A DNA stretch of 64,000 nt, taken from NCBI RefSeq assembly GCF_035818635.1, contig NZ_JAYLLH010000009.1:93801-157800 (forward strand). Reading direction: 5' to 3'. The translations under genes and the position numbers were made by a program. This DNA comes from Mesobacterium_A hydrothermale. GTDB lineage: Bacteria; Pseudomonadota; Alphaproteobacteria; Rhodobacterales; Rhodobacteraceae. Shown here one piece after another: positions 16,601 to 26,148 of this stretch. Numbering within the stretch: the first letter of the stretch is position 1; each line of letters opens with the position of its first letter. The notes beneath the pieces were generated by a model. That model searched no databases, was not told the origin of the DNA, and worked only from the letters and a program-made list of their open reading frames with translations.

Positions 16601-18462
16601 GCGGAAAGCTTCTGATGCTTGCGCAGCTTGGCGAGCAACAACACAAGCGCGGCCGGCGTTACACCTTCAATCTTACCCGCCTGCGCCAACGTTTCGGGGC
16701 GGAACTTGTCAAGCTTCGCTTTCAACTCATTCGATAGCCCCTCGATCTGCGTGAAATCAAAGTCTTCTGGAAAAGTGCGCTCCTGATCTTTTTTGAGCGC
16801 TTCCAGATCACGGCTTTGGCGATCTAGGTAGTTCGCATAAAGCGCGTCCCGAGCGATCTGTTCCTGAATCGCAGGTTCAAGCTCTGGCTGATCAGCCAGG
16901 AACGGTCGGGCCATATCAAGCGTAAAATCAGGGAAGGAGAGGAGTTGGAACAGGCTTCTTTTTTGGCCATCGAGCTTCACTGACAAGCCAAGCTTCTGAA
17001 CCTGTTGCGGCGTCAGAAGAGTATTCGAAAGTACTGCCTTTGCAGACGAAAGGCTATTTTTCTTTTGCAGATAAGAGTCTTGCCGTTTTTGAGAAACACA
17101 ACCGAGGGCAATCGCTTTTGGGGTCAATCGCTGATCAGCATTGTCCGCGCGCAGGGATAGGCGAAACTCGGCGCGGGAGGTGAACATGCGATATGGCTCT
17201 GAAACGCCGCGGGTGGTCAAATCGTCGATCATCACCCCTATGTAGCTCTCGATCCGGGAAAAGGTGATAGAATCTCGCTCCAGCGCGGCCGCGGCCGCGT
17301 TCAGACCTGCAACAAGCCCTTGCGCGGCCGCCTCTTCATAGCCAGTCGTGCCGTTGATCTGGCCCGCAAGGTACAAGCCATTGCAGGACTTGAGCGCCAA
17401 CGTTGATTTCAAGCCTCGCGGATCAAAATAATCGTATTCGATCGCATAGCCCGGTTGCAGGATTTTCGCCTGTTCCAAACCAACGATCGAATGCACGTAG
17501 CTCTCCTGAACGTCGCGCGGCAAGGATGTTGAAATGCCATTTGGATACACCGTGTGGTCTTCAAGCCCCTCCGGCTCCAGAAAAACCTGATGGCTTTCCT
17601 TTTCTGCAAACCTGACAACCTTATCCTCGATAGATGGGCAATAGCGCGGCCCCACACCGTCGATATGACCACCGTACATCGCAGACCGATCGAGGTTTTC
17701 TCGAATAATATCATGCGTTTCGGAATTGGTATGCGTGATGCCGCAGGAAATCTGACGGACAAATGGCTTCTCGTGGAGAAACGAAAACATCACCGGTTCC
17801 GGGTCGCCGGGTTGTTTTTCCAGCCTGTCCCAATTGATCGTACGTCCATCCAGCCTTGGTGGTGTCCCGGTCTTCAACCGACCGGTTTCTAACCCAAAAT
17901 CCCGCATCCGATCGCCCAGCTGATCCGATGGGTCATCGCCGATACGTCCGCCGGGATAGCTTTGATCCCCGATATGAATCACACCCTTCAGGAAGGTGCC
18001 CGCTGTGAGAACGGTTCCCGCAGCCTTGATCTGTGATCCATCCTTCAGGCGCACGCCACAAACGTTGTTTCCTTTTTGAATGAAATCAACAACCTCAGCT
18101 TCAAGGATCGTCAGATGTTCGGTTTTTGACAAAACAGCCTGCATCGAGTCACGGTAAATCTTGCGGTCCGATTGTGCACGCGGGCCCTGAACCGCAGGGC
18201 CCTTTCTGCGATTCAGCAACCGGAATTGAATTCCCGCGCGGTCTGCAATCCGGCCCATGATACCATCCATGGCGTCGATTTCTCGAACGAGATGCCCTTT
18301 CCCAAGGCCACCAATAGCCGGATTGCAAGACATCACCCCGATCGAATCTTTCTTCAGCGTGATCAGCAAGGTGCGTGCTTTCATACGGGCTGATGCGTAC
18401 GCCGCTTCGCATCCGGCATGACCCCCTCCCACAACGATCACGTCAAAGTCCAGATGTTTCAC
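16597..18462 (-). CDS. mnmG: MnmG (GidA), tRNA U34 carboxymethylaminomethyl synthase subunit
   Basis: 621 residues from GTG 18462 ([19 protein letters not shown]). I prefer this start because AAGGAG ends 8 nt before it; the alternative GTG at 18471 overlaps that AAGGAG. The FAD-binding [12 protein letters not shown] and [23 protein letters not shown] are diagnostic, as are [13 protein letters not shown] and the C-terminal helical domain. With MnmE it forms the cmnm5U modification at tRNA wobble positions. A parS site covers the ribosome binding region and start codon. mnmE lies immediately upstream in the same direction. Confidence 0.96.
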   Translation of the reverse strand: MKHLDFDVIVVGGGHAGCEAAYASARMKARTLLITLKKDSIGVMSCNPAIGGLGKGHLVREIDAMDGIMGRIADRAGIQFRLLNRRKGPAVQGPRAQSDRKIYRDSMQAVLSKTEHLTILEAEVVDFIQKGNNVCGVRLKDGSQIKAAGTVLTAGTFLKGVIHIGDQSYPGGRIGDDPSDQLGDRMRDFGLETGRLKTGTPPRLDGRTINWDRLEKQPGDPEPVMFSFLHEKPFVRQISCGITHTNSETHDIIRENLDRSAMYGGHIDGVGPRYCPSIEDKVVRFAEKESHQVFLEPEGLEDHTVYPNGISTSLPRDVQESYVHSIVGLEQAKILQPGYAIEYDYFDPRGLKSTLALKSCNGLYLAGQINGTTGYEEAAAQGLVAGLNAAAAALERDSITFSRIESYIGVMIDDLTTRGVSEPYRMFTSRAEFRLSLRADNADQRLTPKAIALGCVSQKRQDSYLQKKNSLSSAKAVLSNTLLTPQQVQKLGLSVKLDGQKRSLFQLLSFPDFTLDMARPFLADQPELEPAIQEQIARDALYANYLDRQSRDLEALKKDQERTFPEDFDFTQIEGLSNELKAKLDKFRPETLAQAGKIEGVTPAALVLLLAKLRKHQKLSA

Positions 18463-18470
18463 GTGAAACA
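18455..18470. other. parS site at mnmG start
   Basis: TGTTTCACGTGAAACA, a second perfect parS palindrome, between the AAGGAG and the first codons of mnmG. ParB binding here could in principle affect mnmG translation signals only at DNA level. It is 2.0 kb from the other copy and about 2.8 kb from the candidate origin. Confidence 0.95.
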
Positions 18471-18474
18471 CTCC

Positions 18475-19758
18475 TTACTTCCCCAGGCAAAAACGGGAAA
18501 AGATATCTGACAACAAATCCTCTACATCAACGCGCCCGACAAGCCCTTCGAGGCGTCGAATCGCGCTTCTTATTTCCTCTGCGGCTATATCATACCGAAC
18601 GGACCCGTAAGCGACAGCTTCAACAGCTGCGGAAAGATAAACAATCGCATCCGTCAGCGCAGAAAAGTGGCGTTCTCGCGTGACGACGCCCGCAGTCGAG
18701 GAACGATGCTTCAGTTCATCGCCAACACGGGCAAGCAACCGATCCAATCCCAAGCCAGATTTTCCAGACACTGCTGAGTCGTACTCGGGCCAAAGATCGC
18801 CCTTTCCAACAACAACCAGGTCGCCTTCCTGCACTGACAGCAACGGTTCTTCACCAGGAAGAACCACGAAGATACGCAAGTCCGCGCGATCGGCACGCTT
18901 CTTTGCCAGCGAGACCCCGAGGCCTTCGATCATGTCATCGGTTTCACGCAGGCCAGCTGTGTCCAAAAGCGTCACGGCAAGCCCGCTCAGATCCATCCGC
19001 ACTTCGATAACGTCCCGCGTCGTTCCTGCGATGTCAGACGTGATTGCAGCCTCTCGACCGGCGAGCGCGTTGAGGAGGGTCGATTTTCCCACGTTTGGCG
19101 CCCCGACAATCGCAACCTCGAAACCGCTCCGCACACGCTCAGCAGCAGAATACCCCGAAATCTCTTGCTGGATTGACACGATCACACGGTTCAAAAGCTC
19201 TGTCACCTGCGGAGTCACATCCATAGGAACGTCTTCATCCGCAAAATCGATCGTCAGTTCCAGCAATGCCGCCGCCTGGATCAAATCCTCTCGCCAGGCG
19301 TCAGTCTTTCGGCCAAGTTCGCCCGAAAGAACCCTGTTCGCCTGCCGCCGTTGCGCTTCGGTTTCAGCATCAATCAGATCACCCAACCCTTCGACCTGCG
19401 TCAGGTCGAGCCGTCCGTTTTCCAAGGCGCGTCGCGTGAACTCCCCAGGCTCAGCCATCCGCACTCCGGAAACCGAGCCTAGCTGGCGTAAAACAGCCTG
19501 CACCACCGCAAGGCTGCCATGAAGCTGAAATTCAACAACGGTTTCCCCCGTAAAGCTCGCCCCTTCTTCAAACACGAGCACCAAAGCTTCGTCCAGAACG
19601 GCCCCGTCGCGATCTACCAAGCGCCGCAATCCGGCCCGACGCGGGTCCGGCAAGGTACAAAATTGCGATGCCGCCTTCAGGGCATCCGGGCCCGAAATGC
19701 GAACAACAGCAACGCCTGCCTTCCCTTGCGCCGTGGCAAGAGCAAAGATCGTGTCCAT
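18475..19758 (-). CDS. mnmE: MnmE (TrmE), tRNA modification GTPase
   Basis: 427 residues. An N-terminal tetrahydrofolate-binding domain ([20 protein letters not shown]) leads to the helical domain with the inserted G domain: P-loop GAPNVGKST (about 220), switch DIAGTTRD and [10 protein letters not shown]. The C-terminus is FCLGK, the conserved C-x-G-K catalytic end. MnmE works with MnmG on tRNA wobble uridine. The chain is slightly shorter than the E. coli protein (454), as is common in this group. The stop lies 12 nt before the mnmG start. Confidence 0.96.
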   Translation of the reverse strand: MDTIFALATAQGKAGVAVVRISGPDALKAASQFCTLPDPRRAGLRRLVDRDGAVLDEALVLVFEEGASFTGETVVEFQLHGSLAVVQAVLRQLGSVSGVRMAEPGEFTRRALENGRLDLTQVEGLGDLIDAETEAQRRQANRVLSGELGRKTDAWREDLIQAAALLELTIDFADEDVPMDVTPQVTELLNRVIVSIQQEISGYSAAERVRSGFEVAIVGAPNVGKSTLLNALAGREAAITSDIAGTTRDVIEVRMDLSGLAVTLLDTAGLRETDDMIEGLGVSLAKKRADRADLRIFVVLPGEEPLLSVQEGDLVVVGKGDLWPEYDSAVSGKSGLGLDRLLARVGDELKHRSSTAGVVTRERHFSALTDAIVYLSAAVEAVAYGSVRYDIAAEEIRSAIRRLEGLVGRVDVEDLLSDIFSRFCLGK

Positions 19759-19783
19759 GATGCGTTTCCCTCCGTCGAGGGTA

Positions 19784-21055
19784 TCAGGTGTTCATCGAGT
19801 CGAAGAATTCGCTGTTGGTCTTGGTCTGTTTCAGCTTCGACAACAGGAATTCGATGGCATCCGTTGTCCCCATCGGATTCAGAATACGCCGCAGAACGAA
19901 AGTCTTCTGAAGATCGCCCTTGTCGACCAGCAGGTCTTCTTTCCGGGTCCCCGATTTAAGGATATCAATCGACGGGAACACCCGCTTATCGGCCACTTTC
20001 CGGTCCAGAACAATTTCGCTGTTCCCGGTACCCTTGAATTCTTCAAAGATCACCTCGTCCATCCGGCTGCCGGTATCGATCAGTGCCGTGGCGATAATGG
20101 TCAGCGATCCGCCTTCCTCGATATTCCGCGCGGCGCCAAAGAACCGCTTCGGCCGTTGCAGCGCATTCGCGTCCACACCCCCGGTCAGAACTTTACCTGA
20201 CGACGGCACAACCGTGTTGAACGCCCTACCAAGCCTTGTGATAGAGTCGAGAAGAATAACAACATCTCGCTTATGTTCGACCAATCTCTTGGCCTTTTCG
20301 ATCACCATTTCCGAAACCGCGACGTGCCGCGTGGCCGGTTCGTCAAAGGTTGACGAAATCACCTCGCCTTTCACGGATCGCTGCATGTCGGTCACTTCTT
20401 CCGGACGTTCATCGATCAGAAGAACGATCAGGTAACACTCCGGGTGGTTCTGCTCGATCGAATGCGCGATATTCTGCAACAAAACCGTTTTACCGGTCCG
20501 AGGCGGCGCCACGATCAAAGACCGCTGGCCTTTCCCGATCGGTGCAACAAGGTCGATGATCCGGGCCGACCGGTCCTTCACCGTCGGATCTTCGATTTCC
20601 ATCTTCAACCGCTCGTTCGGATAGAGCGGCGTCAGGTTGTCAAACGCGATCTTGTGGCGGGCCTTTTCCGGCACCTCAAAGTTGATCAGCGTGACATCCA
20701 TCAACGCGAAATATCGTTCATTTTCTTCCGGCGCCTTGATCGCGCCCTCGATGGTATCCCCGGTCCGAAGCGAGAATTTGCGGATCATGTCGGGTGAGAC
20801 ATAGATATCGTCAGGGCCCGGCAGATAGTTCGCCTCGGGCGACCGCAAGAACCCGAAACCGTCTTGCAGCACCTCCAGCACGCCATCGCCGAAAATGTCC
20901 CAGCCTTCATCTGCGCGTTCGCGCAGGATCTGGAACATCATTTCGCCTTTCCGCATGGTCGAGGCGTTCTCGATCTCCAACTCTTCCGCCATCGCCAAAA
21001 GATCCTTCGGGCTCTTGGCTTTCAGGTCGGCAAGGTGCAAGCGTTCTTCAGTCAT
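19784..21055 (-). CDS. rho: Transcription termination factor Rho
   Basis: 423 residues from ATG 21055 ([19 protein letters not shown]), the family start; the frame to 21100 is not supported. The RNA-binding cold-shock domain is at about 50-125 ([24 protein letters not shown]). The ATPase has Walker A APPRTGKT (about 178-185), Walker B-like [11 protein letters not shown] and the Q-loop/secondary site [19 protein letters not shown]. The hexameric helicase releases RNA from stalled polymerase. mnmE follows after 25 nt. The 545-bp gap upstream is the candidate oriC. Confidence 0.97.
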   Translation of the reverse strand: MTEERLHLADLKAKSPKDLLAMAEELEIENASTMRKGEMMFQILRERADEGWDIFGDGVLEVLQDGFGFLRSPEANYLPGPDDIYVSPDMIRKFSLRTGDTIEGAIKAPEENERYFALMDVTLINFEVPEKARHKIAFDNLTPLYPNERLKMEIEDPTVKDRSARIIDLVAPIGKGQRSLIVAPPRTGKTVLLQNIAHSIEQNHPECYLIVLLIDERPEEVTDMQRSVKGEVISSTFDEPATRHVAVSEMVIEKAKRLVEHKRDVVILLDSITRLGRAFNTVVPSSGKVLTGGVDANALQRPKRFFGAARNIEEGGSLTIIATALIDTGSRMDEVIFEEFKGTGNSEIVLDRKVADKRVFPSIDILKSGTRKEDLLVDKGDLQKTFVLRRILNPMGTTDAIEFLLSKLKQTKTNSEFFDSMNT

Positions 21056-21377
21056 GGGAAACAGCCTCATCCGCCCGCACAGTCGGGGCGTCATCGTCAT
21101 TCAGAATAGTGAGATGCCTTGACCCGGACGGGCCAGCAGCGGTTCACTAACCCCTCGTCCTGTCGAAGTCAATCTTTCCGGAAGGTCGCCCTTTCCAGAC
21201 CTGGAACCCGGAAATCCTTAAAATAAAGAAAATAGAAAAGTAGATAGTTGATTTTAGGGAAGCCCCAAAGCTGTGGATTACAGGGTTACCCGGAAGTTTT
21301 CCCAAGCCATGCATGCTGTGGACAAATTTCCGGAAAAACAGTGGTTTAGTGCTAAAAACTTCAAAAATTTCTTATAT

Positions 21378-21392
21378 TTAACAACGTATTAG
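21378..21392. promoter_or_regulatory. CtrA-box-like sequence in candidate oriC
   Basis: TTAA-CAACGTA-TTAG differs by one base from the CtrA consensus TTAA-N7-TTAA. It lies at the edge of the AT-rich part of the candidate origin. Confidence 0.35.
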
Positions 21393-21592
21393 GCATCTAT
21401 CCGAAGCCTTTGAACAAGCCCAAGCACAACTTGTTGGTTGGCATGATCTTCCCAAAGGCTCAGTTTTCCCGTCCCCAGGTTCAGAACTGCCGTGATGCGG
21501 CCCGAAACTCGGTGCGTTTTCCCGCGCCTTGCAATGGCGCGTTGTTTTCCCCAAAACCTTGCAAGCGATCACGCACAGGGTTTTTCAGGCAG

Positions 21593-21601
21593 TTATCCAC
21601 A
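21593..21601 (+). promoter_or_regulatory. DnaA box overlapping maf start
   Basis: TTATCCACA is the perfect DnaA nonamer; its last A is the first base of the maf ATG. DnaA bound here would also cover the maf translation start region and could link maf expression to initiation. Confidence 0.65.
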
Positions 21602-22200
21602 TGGGCTCCCCTCTTGTTCTAGCATCCGGGTCCGAAATTCGTGCCCAACTGTTGCGAAATGCAGGGCTCGACCCGCAGATTTTTCCGGCCCGGATCGACG
21701 AAGACATGGTGCGCGAATCGCTTCTGGCCGAATCTGCCCCACCCCGTGACATTGCCGACACCCTGGCCGAAATGAAGGCGCTGAAGGTGAGCGACAAGAC
21801 ACCCGGCGCGCTGGTACTGGGTTGTGACCAGGTGCTGGACCATCAAGGTACGTTGTTTACCAAGGCTGATACCCTTGAACAGGCGCGCGACCAGTTGCAA
21901 CGCTTGCGCGGGTCGCGCCACATGTTGCTGTCGGCGGCGGTGATCTGTCGGGATGGCAAACCGCTCTGGCGTCACGTCGGGCAGGTTCGGCTTTACATGC
22001 GGGACTTTTCCGACGCGTATCTTGACGCGTATCTTGACCGGAACTGGAACAGTGTGCGTCACGCCGTCGGTTGCTACAAACTCGAAGAGGAAGGCGTGCG
22101 CCTGTTCCACAGGATCGAAGGCGACTATTTCAATGTTCTGGGTCTGCCGCTTCTGGAACTGCTGTCCCACCTTGCTTTGATTGGGGAAATCGACGGATGA
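21601..22200 (+). CDS. maf: Maf-family nucleoside triphosphate pyrophosphatase
   Basis: 199 residues from ATG 21601 (MGSPLVLASGSEIRAQLL), the family start. The GSxxR motif (ASGSEIR), the central GCDQVLDHQG with the catalytic Asp region, and LRGSRHMLLSA are characteristic. Maf proteins hydrolyse non-canonical or modified NTPs. The frame extends upstream to 21529 through the presumed origin, without support. The stop overlaps the aroE ATG (ATGA). Confidence 0.93.
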   Translation: MGSPLVLASGSEIRAQLLRNAGLDPQIFPARIDEDMVRESLLAESAPPRDIADTLAEMKALKVSDKTPGALVLGCDQVLDHQGTLFTKADTLEQARDQLQRLRGSRHMLLSAAVICRDGKPLWRHVGQVRLYMRDFSDAYLDAYLDRNWNSVRHAVGCYKLEEEGVRLFHRIEGDYFNVLGLPLLELLSHLALIGEIDG

Positions 22201-23030
22201 GCGAAGAGAACGTACCATTGGCCGGGGTGATCGGATCCCCGATCGCGCATTCCAAGTCGCCGCGCCTGCACGGGCACTGGCTGCGGACGATGGGTTTGCC
22301 CGGGCATTACATCCCGATGGAAGTTCCCTCTGACAAGCTCGAAGAGACTTTGCGCTTGTTGCCCCAGCTTGGGTTCGTCGGGTTGAACGTCACGATTCCT
22401 TACAAGGAACGGGTGATGGAAATCGCTGATCTGATCACTGACCGCGCCACGATTATCGGGGCTGCGAATACGTTGATCTTTCGGCGTGATGGCAGGATCC
22501 ATGCCGACAACACCGACGGGTATGGTTTCATCGAGAATATTCGCCAGAACGTGCCGGACTGGGATGCAAAGGCTGGGCCAGCGGTGGTTCTGGGCGCAGG
22601 CGGTGCATCGCGGGCGATTGTGGCGACCTTGCTGGACGCGGGTGCGCCGAAAGTAATTCTGACCAACCGTACCCGAGCGCGCGCCGATCGCTTGCGCGAT
22701 GATCTGGGACAGCGGATCGAGGTTGTCGATTGGCTTCAGGCCGGCAACGTCCTGGAAGATGCGGCAATGGTGGTGAACACCACCTCGCTGGGAATGGTGG
22801 GCAAGCCCGAAATGCGTGTGCCGCTGGATGGATTGCGTCCGGGCACCGTAGTGAATGATCTTGTCTACGCCCCGCTAGAGACCCATTTCCTGCGCACGGC
22901 CAAGGAAAAGGGATGCCGCACGGTCGATGGATTTGGCATGCTGTTGCACCAGGCCGTACCTGGGTTTGAACGCTGGTTCGGAAAACGCCCCGTCGTCGAT
23001 GATGCGCTGCGTCGGGCCGTTCTGGGATGA
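22197..23030 (+). CDS. aroE: Shikimate dehydrogenase
   Basis: 277 residues from ATG 22197. The substrate-binding GSPIAHSKSPRLHG (about 12-25), NVTIPYKE with the catalytic Lys, and the NADP-binding GAGGASRAIVATL (about 129-141) are clear, as is the NTTSLGM motif. It reduces 3-dehydroshikimate to shikimate with NADPH in aromatic amino acid synthesis. It overlaps maf and coaE by ATGA on both sides. Confidence 0.96.
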   Translation: MSEENVPLAGVIGSPIAHSKSPRLHGHWLRTMGLPGHYIPMEVPSDKLEETLRLLPQLGFVGLNVTIPYKERVMEIADLITDRATIIGAANTLIFRRDGRIHADNTDGYGFIENIRQNVPDWDAKAGPAVVLGAGGASRAIVATLLDAGAPKVILTNRTRARADRLRDDLGQRIEVVDWLQAGNVLEDAAMVVNTTSLGMVGKPEMRVPLDGLRPGTVVNDLVYAPLETHFLRTAKEKGCRTVDGFGMLLHQAVPGFERWFGKRPVVDDALRRAVLG

Positions 23031-23620
23031 GCTTTCGGCTTGGCCTGACTGGGTCCATCGGAATGGGAAAATCGACCACGGCGCAATTCTTTGCCGAGGA
23101 AGGTTGCACCGTCTGGGATGCTGATGCCGCGGTGCACCGGTTGTACGCGCCGGGCGGATTGGCCGTCGCCCCCATTGCTGCCGCGCTGCCAGACGCGATC
23201 GAACAGGGCGGCGTTTCACGTGAGGCGCTGAAGCGGATGATCTCTGCCGATGTGTCGGTGTTGAAAACGCTGGAACAGATCGTGCACCCGCTGGTCCGAC
23301 AGGACCGTTCTGAATTCGCCGGAACAGCCGCTGCGGACGTGCTGGTTTTTGACATCCCGCTGCTGTTCGAAACTGGTGCGGAAACCGAATTCGATGCGGT
23401 TGCCTGCGTCTATGTCGATGCTGAAACCCAGCGTGCGCGGGTTCTGGAGCGGGGCACCATGACAGAGGCGCAATTCGAGACTATTCTGGCCAAACAGATG
23501 CCGATTTCGGAAAAATGCGCGCGTGCAGACTATGTCATCGAAACCGATACGGTGGACCATGCCCGTGCGCAGGTGCGGGACATTCTGGGCAGGATCAGGA
23601 AGGTACAGGCCGATGCGTGA
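23027..23620 (+). CDS. coaE: Dephospho-CoA kinase
   Basis: 197 residues. The P-loop [16 protein letters not shown] is at about 5-20; [10 protein letters not shown] and the LID-like region [21 protein letters not shown] follow the family pattern. It makes the last step of CoA synthesis. The ATG overlaps the aroE stop, and the stop lies inside the first codons of dnaQ (8-bp overlap). Confidence 0.95.
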   Translation: MSFRLGLTGSIGMGKSTTAQFFAEEGCTVWDADAAVHRLYAPGGLAVAPIAAALPDAIEQGGVSREALKRMISADVSVLKTLEQIVHPLVRQDRSEFAGTAAADVLVFDIPLLFETGAETEFDAVACVYVDAETQRARVLERGTMTEAQFETILAKQMPISEKCARADYVIETDTVDHARAQVRDILGRIRKVQADA

Positions 23621-24302
23621 AATCGTACTGGATACGGAAACCACCGGTTTCGACCCTGAACAGGGGGACCGGATCGTTGAAATCGGCGCGGTCGAGTTGC
23701 ACAATCATGTGCCCACCGGTCGGACCTATCATCAGTACATCAACCCTCAGCGCGACATGCCGCAATCCGCATTCGAGGTGCACGGCCTGAGCGAACAGTT
23801 CCTGTCGGACAAACCGGTCTTCGCTGAAATTGCCGACGCGTTCCTGGAATTCATCGAGGGTGCAAACCTGGTGATCCACAACGCCGCATTCGATGTGAAA
23901 TTCCTGAATGCCGAATTGCGTTGGGTCAAACGCCCGCAGATCGCATGGGAACGTGCGGTCGATACGCTGGCGATTGCCCGGCAGAAATTTCCCGGTTCTC
24001 CTGCGTCGCTGGACGCCTTGTGCCGGCGGTTTGGCATCGACAACTCTGCCCGGACATTGCACGGCGCGCTTCTGGACAGCGAAATTCTGGCCGAGGTGTA
24101 TCTTGAACTGATCGGCGGCAAGCAACCAGACTTCGGCCTGTCCACGACCAATGCGGGAAGTGGCGCTGCCAGCGGCGATGTCGACTGGAGGCCCGGCCGT
24201 CGGCCAAAACCCCTGCCCCCGCGGATTTCGGACAACGAAAAGGCGGCTCACGCCGCCTTTGTCGAAAAGCTCGGGGACGCTGCGCTTTGGCGCAAGCCGT
24301 AG
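23613..24302 (+). CDS. dnaQ: DNA polymerase III epsilon subunit (proofreading exonuclease)
   Basis: 229 residues from ATG 23613 ([14 protein letters not shown]), the family start, overlapping coaE by 8 bp. The DEDDh exonuclease motifs are present: DTETTG at 7-12, [14 protein letters not shown] in the middle and [14 protein letters not shown] near 150. It removes mismatched 3' nucleotides during replication. Its 3' end carries a hairpin that acts as a likely terminator for the convergent secB (see 24236-24260). Confidence 0.96.
   Translation: MREIVLDTETTGFDPEQGDRIVEIGAVELHNHVPTGRTYHQYINPQRDMPQSAFEVHGLSEQFLSDKPVFAEIADAFLEFIEGANLVIHNAAFDVKFLNAELRWVKRPQIAWERAVDTLAIARQKFPGSPASLDALCRRFGIDNSARTLHGALLDSEILAEVYLELIGGKQPDFGLSTTNAGSGAASGDVDWRPGRRPKPLPPRISDNEKAAHAAFVEKLGDAALWRKP
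24236..24260 (-). terminator. secB terminator embedded in dnaQ coding sequence
   Basis: AAAGGCGGC-TCAC-GCCGCCTTT is a perfect 9-bp stem within the last codons of dnaQ. On the minus strand a TTTT run follows the stem, about 45 nt past the secB stop, so it fits a terminator for secB that is also translated as part of dnaQ. Confidence 0.6.
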
Positions 24303-24306
24303 CCGA

Positions 24307-24813
24307 TCAGGCGTCGGCTGTCTGTTCGTTTTCCTGTGCGGCGGCCGCGGTGCGACGGGCCAGCTCATTGCGGTACAGTGCCAGGAAGTCGATATTTTCC
24401 AGGTTGAGCGGCGGGAAGCCGCCGTCGCGGGTCACGTCCGACACGATCCGGCGCACAAACGGGAACAGCATCCGCGGGCATTCGATCAGCAGGAACGGAT
24501 GCATCTGTTCGTCCGGAACATTTTCGATGTGGAACACACCGGCATAGTCCAGCTCCAACAGGAACAGCTGTTCGCCCGCGTCTTTGGATTTGGAGTCGAC
24601 GCGCAGTTTCAGCACAACCTCGAACTGATGATCGGCGGTGCGCTTCTTGGCATCCAGGTTCACCTGCACGGTGACGTCAGGCTGAACTTCGCCAGAGGCG
24701 CCTTTTTGTGCCAGGATGTTTTCGAACGACATGTCGCGCACGAATTGCGCAAGCACGTTCATCTTGACCTGCGGGGGCTGCGCGGCGGCAGCGCCGTTTT
24801 CAGTTTCGGCCAT
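24307..24813 (-). CDS. secB: SecB, protein export chaperone
   Basis: 168 residues. The core has QPPQVKMNVLAQFVRDMSFEN (about 12-32), the beta-sheet PDVTVQVNLDAKKRTADHQFEVVLKL and the C-terminal PRMLFPFVRRIVSDVTRDGGFPP, all typical SecB. The tetramer holds preproteins unfolded for SecA. An N- and C-terminal Ala/Glu-rich extension is normal in this group. It is convergent with dnaQ and separated from it by only 4 bp. Confidence 0.96.
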   Translation of the reverse strand: MAETENGAAAAQPPQVKMNVLAQFVRDMSFENILAQKGASGEVQPDVTVQVNLDAKKRTADHQFEVVLKLRVDSKSKDAGEQLFLLELDYAGVFHIENVPDEQMHPFLLIECPRMLFPFVRRIVSDVTRDGGFPPLNLENIDFLALYRNELARRTAAAAQENEQTADA

Positions 24814-24872
24814 TTGAGATCACTCCAGGTTAAATTAATTGGCACATCGCTTAGCAGGTCAGACAGCGGGTC

Positions 24873-25382
24873 TCAATGCTTTGTCCAGCCAGACGGCGTG
24901 TGCGTTGGACGTCTGGGCGGCTCGACCTCGGTAAATTCACCATCGATCACGTCAGCACCGCGATTTGCGTCTGATGTCGGTGTGCGTGGCCGTTGCGCGA
25001 ACGGGTCGGCTTGCGGTCCCATCTGAAAGGTTTGCACATTCACCCGCTTGCGCGCCCAGGCCAGAACCATTGCACGGAACGGCGGTGTCAGCAGGGCAAA
25101 ACCCACCGCGTCGGTAAAAAACCCCGGTGTCAGCAGCAAGGCACCGGCCAGCAGGATCATCGCACCATGCGCCAGAGGCTCTGTCGGATCGTCCAGTCGC
25201 GAAAACGATCCGCGCAAGTTGTTCATCGCCATTGCCCCCTGACTGCGCATCAACGACGTGCCGATGATCGCGGTCAGGATCACGATGCCCAGCGTCGGCC
25301 AAAGCCCGATCATGCCGCCAACCTGGATGAACAGTGCGATCTCGATCAGGGGAACGGCCAGGAAGGCCAGAAACAACCACAT
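24873..25382 (-). CDS. FxsA family membrane protein
   Basis: 169 residues from the third of three consecutive ATG codons (25388, 25385, 25382); AGGAG is 7 nt from the third and only 1 nt from the first. Hydrophobic segments at about 2-20, 24-42 and 70-90 with the family patterns IEIALFIQVGG, GTSLMRSQG and LLLTPGFFTDAVGF define FxsA. The C-terminal 60 residues are polar and cytoplasmic. Overproduction of FxsA in E. coli alleviates exclusion of phage T7 by the F plasmid, but its normal role is unknown. It is divergent from the Tim44-like gene across about 100 bp. Confidence 0.9.
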   Translation of the reverse strand: MWLFLAFLAVPLIEIALFIQVGGMIGLWPTLGIVILTAIIGTSLMRSQGAMAMNNLRGSFSRLDDPTEPLAHGAMILLAGALLLTPGFFTDAVGFALLTPPFRAMVLAWARKRVNVQTFQMGPQADPFAQRPRTPTSDANRGADVIDGEFTEVEPPRRPTHTPSGWTKH

Positions 25383-25488
25383 CATCATGCTCCTTTTCCC
25401 GGGGCGCTAAGGTGGACTCGCAGCACCCCCTCACCTACATAAGGATGCGAACTGCTTAATTCCAAGTGTGCCCGCAAAGAGGACATCC

Positions 25489-26148
25489 ATGCCGTCGCCC
25501 ATTCTGCAACTTCTGGTTCTGGCCGGAATCGCCATTTTTCTGATTTTGCGCCTGAAAAGTGTGCTTGGAACCCGGGACGGTTTCGAAAAGCCGCCGGTGC
25601 CTCGTCCGCTGGAGCAGCCAGAGACACGCCGCGACTTTGAGGTGATCGAAGGCGGGCCGGATCGCGATATCGTTGACCATGTGCCCTCTGACAGCCCAAG
25701 CGCGGACGCGCTGGCCCGGATGAAACGGGTCGAGCCGTCTTTTGGTGTGTCAGAGTTCCTGTCCGGCGCGCGTGGCGCGTACGAGATGATCCTGATGGCC
25801 TTCGACAAGGGGGATCTGGCGGCGATCAAGCCGTTCCTAGACGAAGACGTCTATGAAAGTTTTGCCGAGGTGGTCGAAGCCCGCGAAGCGCAGGGCCTTA
25901 CCATTGAATCCCAGTTTGTCGGCGTGCGGGAACTGGAACTGGTGAACGCCACCTTTGACGAAGCCACAGGCGCGGCAGAAATCACCGTGCGCTATGTCGG
26001 CGAAATGACGGCCGTGGTGCGGGACCGTTCGGGCGAGATTGTCGAAGGCAGCCCGACCCAGGTAAAACGCCAGAAAGACATCTGGACCTATGGCCGGCAC
26101 ATGGGCAGCGACGACCCCAACTGGCAGCTTGTCGCAACCGGCGAATGA
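25489..26148 (+). CDS. Tim44/TimA-like membrane-anchored protein
   Basis: 219 residues from ATG 25489 with AGAGGA upstream; the GTG at 25468 is less likely. One N-terminal membrane helix (ILQLLVLAGIAIFLILRL, about 4-21) is followed by a Pro- and Glu-rich linker and a Tim44 C-terminal-like domain (about 85-215: YEMILMAFDKGDLAAIKPFLDEDVYESF, TVRYVGEMTAVVRD). Alphaproteobacterial relatives of mitochondrial Tim44 are inner-membrane proteins of uncertain role. Its position next to secB and fxsA fits envelope or export function. The stop overlaps the mltA ATG. Confidence 0.88.
   Translation: MPSPILQLLVLAGIAIFLILRLKSVLGTRDGFEKPPVPRPLEQPETRRDFEVIEGGPDRDIVDHVPSDSPSADALARMKRVEPSFGVSEFLSGARGAYEMILMAFDKGDLAAIKPFLDEDVYESFAEVVEAREAQGLTIESQFVGVRELELVNATFDEATGAAEITVRYVGEMTAVVRDRSGEIVEGSPTQVKRQKDIWTYGRHMGSDDPNWQLVATGE

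Larger units (their letters stand above)
21100..21601. other. Candidate chromosomal origin of replication (oriC)
   Basis: The 545 bp between rho and maf hold no gene and are the longest gap in the window. I see three DnaA-box-like nonamers: TGTGGATTA (21272-21280), TGTGGACAA (21317-21325) and a perfect TTATCCACA (21593-21601) that ends on the maf ATG. An AT-rich stretch lies at about 21217-21260 and 21345-21392. GTTTTCCC occurs four times in one orientation (21296, 21463, 21516, 21544). The neighbourhood (parABS within 6.5 kb; maf-aroE-coaE-dnaQ on the other side) is that of alphaproteobacterial origins. The assignment is inference; a GC-skew plot would settle it. Confidence 0.7.

Noticed and set aside
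23212..23227. parS-like sequence in coaE
   Set aside because: Matches only 12 of 16 bases of the palindrome (right arm degenerate), within conserved coding sequence.
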